Shown piece after piece: positions 1 through 5,829 of a stretch of 6,856 bases of DNA. The stretch lies in NCBI GenBank assembly GCA_013042895.1, contig JABDPD010000108.1, positions 1 to 6,856 of the forward strand, written 5' to 3'. Within the stretch, counting starts at the first letter, position 1; each line of letters starts with the position of its first letter. The stretch comes from Boseongicola sp. GTDB taxonomy: Bacteria > Pseudomonadota > Alphaproteobacteria > Rhodobacterales > Rhodobacteraceae. A model generated the notes under the pieces. That model ran no database searches, was not told the DNA's origin, and saw only the letters and a list, made by a program, of their open reading frames with translations. The position numbers were made by a program, and so were the translations under genes.

Positions 1-24
1 CGCACCTAGAATTGGCAAGTATGA

Positions 25-789
25 ATGAGTGAGAAACCAAAGACATCCAGACGCGACCTGCTTCTCGCTCTCGGTATCCTCGGGGCGACGGGTCTTGGCT
101 GGCAAGCGTGGATCCACCGACCCCGCAAAATGGCGTTCGAACCAATCGCAAATCTCCCAGGCTGGCGCCAGACGGCTTTCGAAGGCGTCTCCGCTCCACG
201 TGGCGGCCTCTCCACCACTGCCGCCTTCGCAGGCATTGGCGACCAGACGCAATCAACTTCAGCCATGTCCCCGGATCGCCTTTGCCGAGCACTCTTTACA
301 AACGCGGCCGAAGGCAAAGCACCGGTCGCCGCCTTCTCCGACTTTTTCTGTCCTTACTGCCGCACTCTGACAGAACGTCTCGCCGAGCGCGCAAAGGACC
401 CCGCCTCAAAACTTGCACTTACATGGCACGAATTACCGCTTCTCGGCCCCTCGTCGGTCATCGCGGCCCGCGCCGCCATCGCCGCAGACATGCAAAACGC
501 CTATCCGGCATTTCAAGCCCGAATGATGGGATCGGCTTTCCGCCCTACCCCGGGGTTCTTGGTCGACACAGCAGTCGCCGAAGGCCTGGACCCAGCAAAG
601 TTTGTCAACGATTTGGAGGGCCAGGTTGTTGCTAGCCGCCTAGCCCGAAGCCGCGCTGCGGCCCGAACACTCGGCATCTACGGCACCCCGGCCCTCGTCA
701 TCGGACGCACTCTCGTGATCGGGGAGATCAACGACAACGACCTCGACGAGCTCCTTAGGCTCGAAGCAAATACAGCGGCGACCTGCTAA
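25..789 (+). CDS. DsbA-family thiol:disulfide oxidoreductase, membrane-anchored or Tat-exported
   Basis: Thioredoxin-fold protein of 254 residues, probably acting in the periplasm as a disulfide oxidant, reductant or isomerase. Seen in sequence: an N-terminal twin-arginine stretch SRRDLLL (residues 8-14) running into one hydrophobic segment (about 11-29), which would be a Tat signal or membrane anchor. A polar linker of about 65 residues follows. The DsbA-like domain has the redox motif CPYC (109-112) after FSDFF, a helical insertion (about 145-205), and the cis-proline loop GTPA (220-223). Two further cysteines lie outside the motif, C87 and the C-terminal residue C254. The ATG at 25 has only a weak Shine-Dalgarno upstream. 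Its first bases overlap stop codons of other frames (TGA at 26-28 and 30-32), so it may be coupled to a gene ending just off the left edge. It converges on mtnP with a 4-base overlap. The fold is clear; whether it works as oxidase or isomerase and its substrate are not. Confidence 0.9.
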   Translation: MSEKPKTSRRDLLLALGILGATGLGWQAWIHRPRKMAFEPIANLPGWRQTAFEGVSAPRGGLSTTAAFAGIGDQTQSTSAMSPDRLCRALFTNAAEGKAPVAAFSDFFCPYCRTLTERLAERAKDPASKLALTWHELPLLGPSSVIAARAAIAADMQNAYPAFQARMMGSAFRPTPGFLVDTAVAEGLDPAKFVNDLEGQVVASRLARSRAAARTLGIYGTPALVIGRTLVIGEINDNDLDELLRLEANTAATC

Positions 790-1664
790 CCAAGCATTCG
801 CCCTGCCACCGCATCAAGCTTCGCCACAAGGCTCGGGTCCCGCTTCTCGGGCGCGGTCAGTATTGCATATTCCAACGCACGATCACAGCCATGAGGGCAA
901 ACTTGACGCTCGCCGCCTAAAAGCGCAGGCAGCTTTGCGACCATATCCCGCGCCTTATCCGCATTCCCCATCAAGGTTGCGATGATTTGCGTCACATCCA
1001 CCTCGCCGTGGTCAGGATGCCACGAGTCATAATCCGTTATCATCGCCACACTCGCATAACAAAGTTCCGCTTCCCGCGCCAACTTCGCCTCTGGCATGTT
1101 CGTCATCCCGATAACGTCACAGCCCCATGCCTCGCGGTACATTTTCGATTCCGCCAAAGTCGAAAACTGCGGCCCCTCCATCGCAAGATAGGTCCCACCT
1201 CTGTGCACCGTTACACCCGACGTGCGCGCCGCCTCTTCGCAAGCGTCACTCAGCCGCGGACAAGTCGGATGCGCCACACTCACATGCGCCACAAATCCGG
1301 TCCCAAAGAACGATTTTTCCCGCGCAATCGTGCGATCGACGAACTGATCGACGATCACAAAATCCCCCGGTGCCATTGCCTCGCGAAACGACCCGCAAGC
1401 CGACACTGAGATCACATCCGTGACCCCAAGTCGCTTCAACGCATCAATATTCGCACGATATGGCACAGTCGTTGGACTATGTACGTGCCCTCGTCCATGG
1501 CGTGGTAAAAAAGCCATCGACACTCCGTCGAGCGAGCCCGTCAAAACCTGATCCGACGGCGCGCCCCATGGGCTCTCCACGTCCACCCATTGCGCGCCCT
1601 CAAGCCCATCAATCTCATAAATACCGCTGCCACCAATCACACCGATCATCGCCTGCCCGCTCAT
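786..1664 (-). CDS. mtnP: S-methyl-5'-thioadenosine phosphorylase
   Basis: Cytoplasmic enzyme splitting 5'-methylthioadenosine (MTA) with phosphate into adenine and 5-methylthioribose-1-phosphate. It clears the by-product of polyamine and, in many Roseobacters, acyl-homoserine-lactone synthesis. Seen with the chosen start (292 aa): N-terminal phosphate loop GGSG (11-14), LPRHGRGH (53-60), the family core PGD..V.DQFVDRT, the sugar/base-site segment AMEGPQFST (161-169), MTNMPEAKLARE (187-198), and TDYDSW (210-215), whose two aspartates correspond to the adenine-recognising pair of MTA phosphorylases. A CPHGC motif (256-260) sits near the C-terminus. The open frame extends to 1736, but the ATG at 1664 is preferred: GGAG lies 7 bases upstream and the length matches the family. 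A second in-frame ATG is five codons later. The gene stands alone on the minus strand, and its TAG overlaps the TAA of the DsbA-like gene. The 5' side carries a structured RNA element (1772-1905) that may be its leader. Confidence 0.95.
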   Translation of the reverse strand: MSGQAMIGVIGGSGIYEIDGLEGAQWVDVESPWGAPSDQVLTGSLDGVSMAFLPRHGRGHVHSPTTVPYRANIDALKRLGVTDVISVSACGSFREAMAPGDFVIVDQFVDRTIAREKSFFGTGFVAHVSVAHPTCPRLSDACEEAARTSGVTVHRGGTYLAMEGPQFSTLAESKMYREAWGCDVIGMTNMPEAKLAREAELCYASVAMITDYDSWHPDHGEVDVTQIIATLMGNADKARDMVAKLPALLGGERQVCPHGCDRALEYAILTAPEKRDPSLVAKLDAVAGRMLG

Positions 1665-1731
1665 CACATGTCTCCAGTTCCAATGCCCCGAAACACTAGA
1701 CGCGACGACCCCAGATGCAACCGAGACTCCG

Positions 1732-1760
1732 ATCACAATTCACCCAATTAAAAAAACCAA
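1732..1760 (-). promoter_or_regulatory. Possible mtnP promoter
   Basis: Read on the minus strand, TTGGTT (1760-1755) and TGTGAT (1737-1732) are separated by 17 bases, about 70 bases before the mtnP start and just after the minus-strand terminator hairpin. Each box matches the sigma-70 consensus only partly (3 of 6 and 4 of 6). If real, it makes mtnP independent of the structured RNA upstream. This is a weak prediction by eye. Confidence 0.25.
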
Positions 1761-1771
1761 GACACGGCCGC

Positions 1772-1905
1772 CCCAAAACGAAAAACGCCCGTCATAAAAT
1801 GACGAGCGTCTTTCATCCCAAAAGTATTGGTCCCCGATGCCGCGGGCTGGGTGGGGGCTGTTAATCCACGGCACCGGGGATAGCGTTAGTTCGCTACAGG
1901 TTCTC
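1772..1905 (-). ncRNA. Putative structured RNA (small RNA or mtnP leader)
   Basis: No protein explains this GC-rich stretch, but it folds well as a minus-strand RNA. In transcript order: hairpin 1 (1896-1892 with 1885-1881, a perfect 5-base-pair TAGCG stem with loop AACTAA); immediately next to it hairpin 2 (1880-1869 with 1842-1831, 12 pairs, 26-base loop); a mini-hairpin CCAA/TTGG (about 1829-1817); then the intrinsic terminator (1809-1776). In both long stems the single non-Watson-Crick position (1874 with 1837; 1805 with 1789) is G-U on the minus strand but A-C on the plus strand, which supports minus-strand transcription. The loop of hairpin 2 is C-rich (CCCCCACCC), able to pair with Shine-Dalgarno-like sequence. 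I could not match it to 6S, SRP, tmRNA, RNase P or a SAM/SAH riboswitch. The 5' end is uncertain, and no convincing promoter was found. It could be an independent small RNA or an attenuator ahead of mtnP. Confidence 0.5.
1776..1809 (-). terminator. Rho-independent terminator (minus strand)
   Basis: Arms 1785-1795 and 1799-1809 form an 11-base-pair stem around a three-base loop. On the minus strand the only irregular position (1789 with 1805) is a G-U wobble, whereas on the plus strand it would be a C-A mismatch. The minus-strand stem is followed directly by TTTTTCGTTTT (1785-1775), a good U-tract; the plus-strand side has only a broken TCTTTC. The terminator therefore acts on RNA arriving from higher coordinates on the minus strand, ending the structured RNA described at 1772-1905. 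Confidence 0.75.
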
Positions 1906-2019
1906 AATGCACACTAATCACGGCGAGATGAGGTGCCGATAACGCCGTCCCAAGGGTAATTTTGTGGCGAAGTTGAGGCGAGGCTTGATTTGCTCCGCAC
2001 GCACAGGCAGGCTGCTCAC

Positions 2020-2366
2020 ATGAACATCCAAAACACCACGCCATTTCCCCAAAACGGCAAGTCAGCAGAACAAGTGTCGTTCCATCGAACGGAACTCTCA
2101 TTAATTCTAGGGGTTTACGGACAAATGGTGGCTGCCGGCGAATGGCGCGATTACGGCATGTCTTTCCTAAAAGACGTAGCCATATTCTCAGTTTTTCGAC
2201 GCACCGCTGAACATCCAATCTATCGCATCGAAAAACGCCCAAAACTTCGGAGCAACAAGGCATGTATTCAGTAATCGCGATGGACGGACAGATTCTCAAA
2301 CGAGGCCACGATTTGAAAACCGTTCTTCGCGTCCTCGAACGCAAACTTATCCGGGCAATTGACTAA
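2020..2366 (+). pseudogene. DUF2794 family protein, interrupted by a -1 frameshift
   Basis: DUF2794 proteins are small alphaproteobacterial proteins of unknown function, usually about 110-120 residues. The ATG at 2020 (AGGCAGG 8 bases upstream) opens a frame with the family signature: FHRTELSLILGVYG, MVAAGEWRDYG, AIFSVFRR and YRIEKRPKLR. That frame stops at 2272-2274 after five or so unrelated residues. The family's remaining part, QGMYSVIAMDGQILKRGHDL and then a leucine/arginine-rich helix ending in LIRAID, is intact in the frame one base back, from 2256 to the TAA at 2364-2366. Joining them at about 2256 gives 115 residues, the normal length. The simplest explanation is one lost C between AAC and AAGG, or a sequencing error. 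A CCCAAAA heptamer in the correct phase (2238-2244) makes programmed -1 slippage conceivable. The restored stop overlaps the NlpC/P60 stop by 4 bases. An upstream TTG at 1990 in the same frame is a poorer start. Confidence 0.85.
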
Positions 2367-3172
2367 GAGCGGAGTGCTGCCCAGTCGGGACGCAAACGCA
2401 ATGTGATCGGCCCCGTTTCACTCCCTGCAATCCGCGCGACTGCCTCTTCCTCAGGTTCCTCAACCACCGCCATGTGATGCGCGTTTGCATGAACCAGCGT
2501 GCGCTCCCCGCTCGAAATGGCAACATGCCCATTCCAAAACACCAAATCGCCAGCCTGTAACGCCTCATTCACCCCCAAAAGCCGCCCATCGATCCCTGCC
2601 TGCAGATCACTGTCAGGCGGGCAAACGAACCCGCAGCTATGAAACACGACCTGCACCAAGCCCGAACAGTCTATCCCGCTCGGTTCGTTACCGGCCCAGA
2701 CATAGGGCGTGCCGACAAACGCACGCGCTGCCGCGACAACACTATCGCTCCAATCCCCCAACTCCTTCAAATGACCGGACGGTACGAATCCTGTTCCACC
2801 CGGCACCACAATCTCGCACCAGTCATCCGTTTCGCTCTCAACTGCCACCCGCGATGTCATAGGTAAAAACAATTCCGGCTCGCGCTTTATGGATGGAGAC
2901 GGCCAGGTATGCGTTAGAAGCGCAGACACCCAATGGGTCGGCACGACGTACTCCGCCAAGGCGTCGATCGGCAGATACCCCACATAGCCATCCTTCCCTG
3001 ACACCCCAAAGGCACTTTCGCCAGCAACCTCCAAAACATCGAACCGGTCCCCGACCAGAAGCTGACGATCCCGCGCGCCACCTGGCCCTGCGCGCAAGAA
3101 TGCGCACTCCCGCAATCCACGCGTCTCGCCCTGCTGGACCTGGTCCGGTGCAAGAAACCGTCGGTCGCTCAC
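2363..3172 (-). CDS. NlpC/P60 family cysteine peptidase with two SH3b domains
   Basis: A 269-residue protein of the YkfC-like branch, whose known members cleave gamma-D-glutamyl-diamino acid bonds of murein peptides. Seen: no signal peptide, so it is probably cytoplasmic; two bacterial SH3-like segments (about 30-75 and 80-138, the second ending GGTGFVPSGHL); then the catalytic domain from about 142. The domain has VGTPYVWAG, the nucleophile in GIDCSG (C169), PPDSDLQAG, GDLVFWNGHVAI with H216, and HANAHH with H228. The Cys-His-His triad is complete, and the 12-residue His-His spacing is usual for the family. It starts with GTG at 3172, overlapping the upstream aminopeptidase stop in a GTGA arrangement, which implies translational coupling. 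Its TAG overlaps the TAA of the restored DUF2794 frame by 4 bases. Recycling of peptides derived from peptidoglycan is inferred from family and neighbour; the exact substrate is unknown. Confidence 0.93.
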   Translation of the reverse strand: MSDRRFLAPDQVQQGETRGLRECAFLRAGPGGARDRQLLVGDRFDVLEVAGESAFGVSGKDGYVGYLPIDALAEYVVPTHWVSALLTHTWPSPSIKREPELFLPMTSRVAVESETDDWCEIVVPGGTGFVPSGHLKELGDWSDSVVAAARAFVGTPYVWAGNEPSGIDCSGLVQVVFHSCGFVCPPDSDLQAGIDGRLLGVNEALQAGDLVFWNGHVAISSGERTLVHANAHHMAVVEEPEEEAVARIAGSETGPITLRLRPDWAALRS

Positions 3173-4554
3173 TTTGCCAGCATCCCAGGCAGCGCCTCAT
3201 AAAGCGCCCGAATGCCCTGCCCGACGCCCCCTTTTGGACGCCCCGGCTCAGACGAAGGAGACCATCCGAACACGTCAAAATGCATATATCGTGGCGTTTG
3301 CGTAACGAACCGCCGCAAGAACAATGCCGCCGTGATCGACCCGGCAAACCCACCCTTCGGAGCATTGTCCAAATCCGCAATTACGGGCTCGATCATGGCC
3401 TCATAGGGGTCCCAGAACGGCATCCTCCAGACCGGATCACGCACCGCTTCCGCCGAAGCTTCAAGAGCAGCCGCATCCGCATGTTCCGTGGCATAGTAGG
3501 GCGCAAGATCGGGACCAACAGCAACGCGAGCCGCACCAGTAAGTGTCGCCATGGAAATAATCAGATCGCTTGCCCCGTCATCCGCCAACGCGAGAGCATC
3601 CGCCAAAACTAAACGCCCCTCCGCATCGGTGTTGTTGATCTCGACCGTCAGACCCTTGCGCGATTTCAGAATATCGCCCGGTCGGAATGCATCTCCGGCA
3701 ACCGAGTTCTCCACCGCAGGAATTAAGACCCTTAGTCGCAATGGCGTCTCGCCGGCCATAATCATATGCGCGAGGCCAAGCACGTTCGCCGAGCCCCCCA
3801 TGTCCTTTTTCATGAGACCCATAGAAGCCCCCGGCTTCAGATTGAGCCCGCCCGTATCAAAGCAAACGCCTTTACCGACCAACGTCAAATGCGGCCCTTC
3901 GGACCCCCAGTTCATCTCAATCAAGCGCGGCGTACGCGTCGAGGCGCGGCCAACGGTGTGGATCAAAGGAAAGTCTTTCTCCAAAGATTCACCCGAAACC
4001 ACCGACACCTCAGCTCCGTGCGCCTCACCTAACGCACGCGCAGCCGCTTCCAGTTCTTCCGGGCCCATATCGTTCGCGGGCGTATTGATCAGGTCGCGCG
4101 TTAACGCCTCGCCCGCTGCAATTCGTTCTAGGCGGGCCGCGTCCACGCCCTCGGGCGCAACCAACATCGCTTTTGGTGCAGGCGACGCCGCATAGCGACC
4201 AAACCGATACCCGGCCAAAAGCCAACCCAAAGCAGCCTCTGCCAATACGTCAGTCTCAAGTTTCGTCTGAAATGTCCAACTGCCCTCCGGCAGTTTCGCG
4301 CGGAGACTCGCAGCCACAAATCGCTTGCGCGCACGGGTTTTCGCATCGCCCATTCCGCCCGCGGCGGCAACGATTGCGCCCGTCTCGTCGGGGATCAGTA
4401 CTACTTGACCTGCCCCGCCGGAAAACTCTGACGCCTCAACAAACGCCTGGGCGGCTGCGCCTAGCGCCGCACGCCAGTTTTCAAGATCATCTTTTGAAAC
4501 CAAGTGCAGTGGTCGGGTCGATGCGTCGGCGGACGCGAAAGTCAGAGCAGTCAT
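3169..4554 (-). CDS. Leucyl aminopeptidase family protein (peptidase M17)
   Basis: Cytosolic two-metal aminopeptidase removing N-terminal residues from peptides. With the ATG at 4554 it is 461 residues. Seen: a variable N-terminal domain (about 1-150), then the catalytic domain with ALTRDLINTPAND, VGKGVCFDTGGLNLKPG (metal ligands K228 and D233, plus K240), MKKDMGGSANV (D251), and the M17 signature NTDAEGRLVLADAL (D310, E312, R314). The late segment DVFGWSPSSEPGRPKGG lies near the end. All metal ligands and the catalytic Lys and Arg are present, so it should be active. The frame extends to a TTG at 4575, but the ATG at 4554 has AGAAGG about 10 bases upstream. It follows the Hpt-like gene by about 70 bases without a clear terminator and overlaps the NlpC/P60 start by 4 bases, so the three genes probably form one transcript. 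It could be PepA-like or PepB-like; I give no symbol. Confidence 0.93.
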   Translation of the reverse strand: MTALTFASADASTRPLHLVSKDDLENWRAALGAAAQAFVEASEFSGGAGQVVLIPDETGAIVAAAGGMGDAKTRARKRFVAASLRAKLPEGSWTFQTKLETDVLAEAALGWLLAGYRFGRYAASPAPKAMLVAPEGVDAARLERIAAGEALTRDLINTPANDMGPEELEAAARALGEAHGAEVSVVSGESLEKDFPLIHTVGRASTRTPRLIEMNWGSEGPHLTLVGKGVCFDTGGLNLKPGASMGLMKKDMGGSANVLGLAHMIMAGETPLRLRVLIPAVENSVAGDAFRPGDILKSRKGLTVEINNTDAEGRLVLADALALADDGASDLIISMATLTGAARVAVGPDLAPYYATEHADAAALEASAEAVRDPVWRMPFWDPYEAMIEPVIADLDNAPKGGFAGSITAALFLRRFVTQTPRYMHFDVFGWSPSSEPGRPKGGVGQGIRALYEALPGMLAK

Positions 4555-4625
4555 GAATACGGGGCCTTCTACCAATTCGGCGTTAGCCTAGCCGCTTTGC
4601 CACCCGCCACAAGTCCTGCACCCCC

Positions 4626-5015
4626 TCAACTTCGCAAATGAGCCAGATCCCCAAACGCATCAAGCGAGCCCTCACCCACACGTACAAGCCGCGCCACAAG
4701 AGCCGCCAAAGCTGCGTGATCATTTGTCTCGGCTACCGAAGCAACCATCCCCGCGACAATCGCAACGGTCTGCAATCCCATCTGCTCTGACATTCCGACA
4801 AGCGACCGTGCGACTTTCGCCAGCCGGCGAAACTCACCTGCGCGCCATGCGGCTTCAACACTCGTCAGGCGCTCGACGATTTCTTCCAAAGCAGCGAATG
4901 CAATGAACTCAGCCCGCGAGACGCCCCTGTCCTTAGCCAGCCCAAGCAAATGTTCGGCATCAACAAAAATCATCTCTACCGGACGAAAATGCACAACACT
5001 GTCCATCTTTCCCAT
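4626..5015 (-). CDS. Small helical protein resembling an Hpt domain without the phospho-histidine
   Basis: A protein of 129 residues that I do not recognise by name. Seen: a short N-terminal part (MDSVVHF..VEMIFVDAEHLLGLA), then mostly helical sequence with regular Ala/Leu/Val spacing: an ALEEIVERL helix, RLAKVARSLVGMSEQMGL (about 64-81) and ALAALVARLVRVGEGSLDAF. The middle segment has the shape of a histidine phosphotransfer helix (A-H-S-L-K-G-x-x-x-x-x-G), but arginine (R70) is in the place of the phospho-accepting histidine. If the match is real it is a degenerate Hpt fold used for binding rather than phosphotransfer. No signal or membrane segment is seen. ATG codons at 5015 (AGGA 8 bases upstream) and 5006 (GGTGGA upstream) are both possible, and the open frame extends to a TTG at 5030. 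It is first in the minus-strand unit and divergent from the carbonic anhydrase. Coding status is likely; function is unknown. Confidence 0.75.
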   Translation of the reverse strand: MGKMDSVVHFRPVEMIFVDAEHLLGLAKDRGVSRAEFIAFAALEEIVERLTSVEAAWRAGEFRRLAKVARSLVGMSEQMGLQTVAIVAGMVASVAETNDHAALAALVARLVRVGEGSLDAFGDLAHLRS

Positions 5016-5045
5016 TCCACCATTCCTCAACCCTCACGACGTCGG

Positions 5046-5079
5046 TATAATTGCGCTCGGAAAAGAAATGATTGATACA
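5046..5079 (+). promoter_or_regulatory. Candidate promoter for the carbonic anhydrase-sbtA unit
   Basis: The only gap before the inorganic-carbon genes is the divergent region of about 125 bases (5016-5141). It contains TTGCGC (5051-5056), 17 bases, then GATACA (5074-5079), a weak sigma-70-like pair about 60 bases ahead of the start codon. A perfect TATAAT lies at 5046-5051, but its -35 region is poor. The region is AT-richer than its surroundings. No clear operator or inverted repeat was seen. The assignment is tentative. Confidence 0.3.
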
Positions 5080-5141
5080 GAGTGGAAAATGCCGTGCCTT
5101 TAGTTTGAATTGTCCAGAACACGGACTCGGGGACCCAGACC

Positions 5142-5792
5142 ATGAAACAAGCCCGCCCGCTTCCCGGATATCTCGTCAGCCGCTACAAAGGCTGGAAAGC
5201 CACCACCTATGACGAAAACCAAGCGTGGTATCGTCATCTTGCGGCGGATGGCCAACACCCTCGCGCAATGCTCATATCGTGCTGCGACAGCCGGGTGCAC
5301 GTTACATCCATCTTCGGCGCTGATTCCGGAGAGTTCTTCATCCACCGCAACATCGCCAGCCTCGTTCCTCCTTGCGAGCCGGGCGGCAACCACCACGGCA
5401 CATCAGCCGCAATCGAATACGCTGTCACGGGCCTCAAGGTCGCGCATCTGATCATAATGGGTCACTCGCATTGCGGTGGCGTTGCAGGCTGTCACGCCAT
5501 GTGCTCCGGCAAAGCACCGGAACTTGAAGAAAGCTCAAGCTTTGTTGGTCGGTGGATGGATATCCTTCGCCCTGGCTACGAACGCCTCCAACCAAACAAG
5601 GACGAAGAAAACTTTCTCCGCGATCTCGAAAAGGAAGCCGTGCTCATTAGCCTTGAGAACCTGATGACCTTTCCTTTCGTCTCCGAACGCGTCGAACGCG
5701 GAGACCTAACCCAGCATGGGCTATGGAAAGACATCACCAACGGTAGCCTCCTGAACTACGATCCGCGCAAAGACGGGTTCGTGCCGCTTTGA
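5142..5792 (+). CDS. Beta-class carbonic anhydrase
   Basis: Zinc enzyme that interconverts CO2 and bicarbonate in the cytoplasm. The protein has 216 residues, normal for bacterial beta-class enzymes. Seen: the first zinc motif SCCDSR, giving ligand C47 with the conserved D49-R51 pair; FFIHRNIASLVPP (65-77) lining the active site; HHGTSAAIEYAV (84-95); and the second zinc motif GHSHCGG giving H108 and C111. The C-terminal part with the helix around LISLENLMTFPFV and a short basic tail is typical. There is no signal peptide. The ATG at 5142 has GGGGA 8 bases upstream. SbtA follows after 37 bases on the same strand, so the two are probably cotranscribed; the pairing suggests it equilibrates imported bicarbonate with CO2 or supplies bicarbonate for carboxylases. 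CynT-like and Can-like enzymes cannot be told apart here. Confidence 0.96.
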   Translation: MKQARPLPGYLVSRYKGWKATTYDENQAWYRHLAADGQHPRAMLISCCDSRVHVTSIFGADSGEFFIHRNIASLVPPCEPGGNHHGTSAAIEYAVTGLKVAHLIIMGHSHCGGVAGCHAMCSGKAPELEESSSFVGRWMDILRPGYERLQPNKDEENFLRDLEKEAVLISLENLMTFPFVSERVERGDLTQHGLWKDITNGSLLNYDPRKDGFVPL

Positions 5793-5829
5793 TCAGGCCC
5801 ACCGAAACACAGAATTCAGGACCTCTCAC

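Noticed and set aside
1..32. End of an upstream plus-strand gene overlapping the DsbA-like start (TGA at 26-28 or 30-32)
   Set aside because: Two frames are open to the left edge with plausible overlapping stops, but under 11 codons are visible, so neither can be chosen or identified.
1665..1736. N-terminal extension of mtnP to 1736
   Set aside because: It would add 24 residues unlike the family N-terminus, which begins near MIGVIGGSG; a good ribosome-binding site precedes the ATG at 1664.
1776..1809. The same hairpin as a plus-strand terminator
   Set aside because: No plus-strand gene ends just upstream, the stem has a C-A mismatch on that strand, and the following T-tract is broken.
1772..1905. 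6S RNA, SRP RNA, tmRNA or a SAM/SAH riboswitch
   Set aside because: There is no rod with a central bubble, no GGAAGGAAGCAG-type SRP loop, no tag or acceptor-stem sequence, and no riboswitch core that I can recognise. A covariance search would be decisive.
1904..2344. Minus-strand open frame of 146 codons
   Set aside because: It lies opposite the DUF2794 gene, has no recognisable motif, is rich in Cys/Arg as expected of an antisense shadow, and would begin within the opposite coding sequence.
2262..2366. Independent small gene starting at the ATG at 2262
   Set aside because: It has no ribosome-binding site, and its product is exactly the C-terminal third of DUF2794; it is the shifted continuation, not a separate gene.
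5100..5396. Minus-strand open frame of 98 codons opposite the carbonic anhydrase
   Set aside because: It is fully covered by the strongly supported carbonic anhydrase and shows no family motif.
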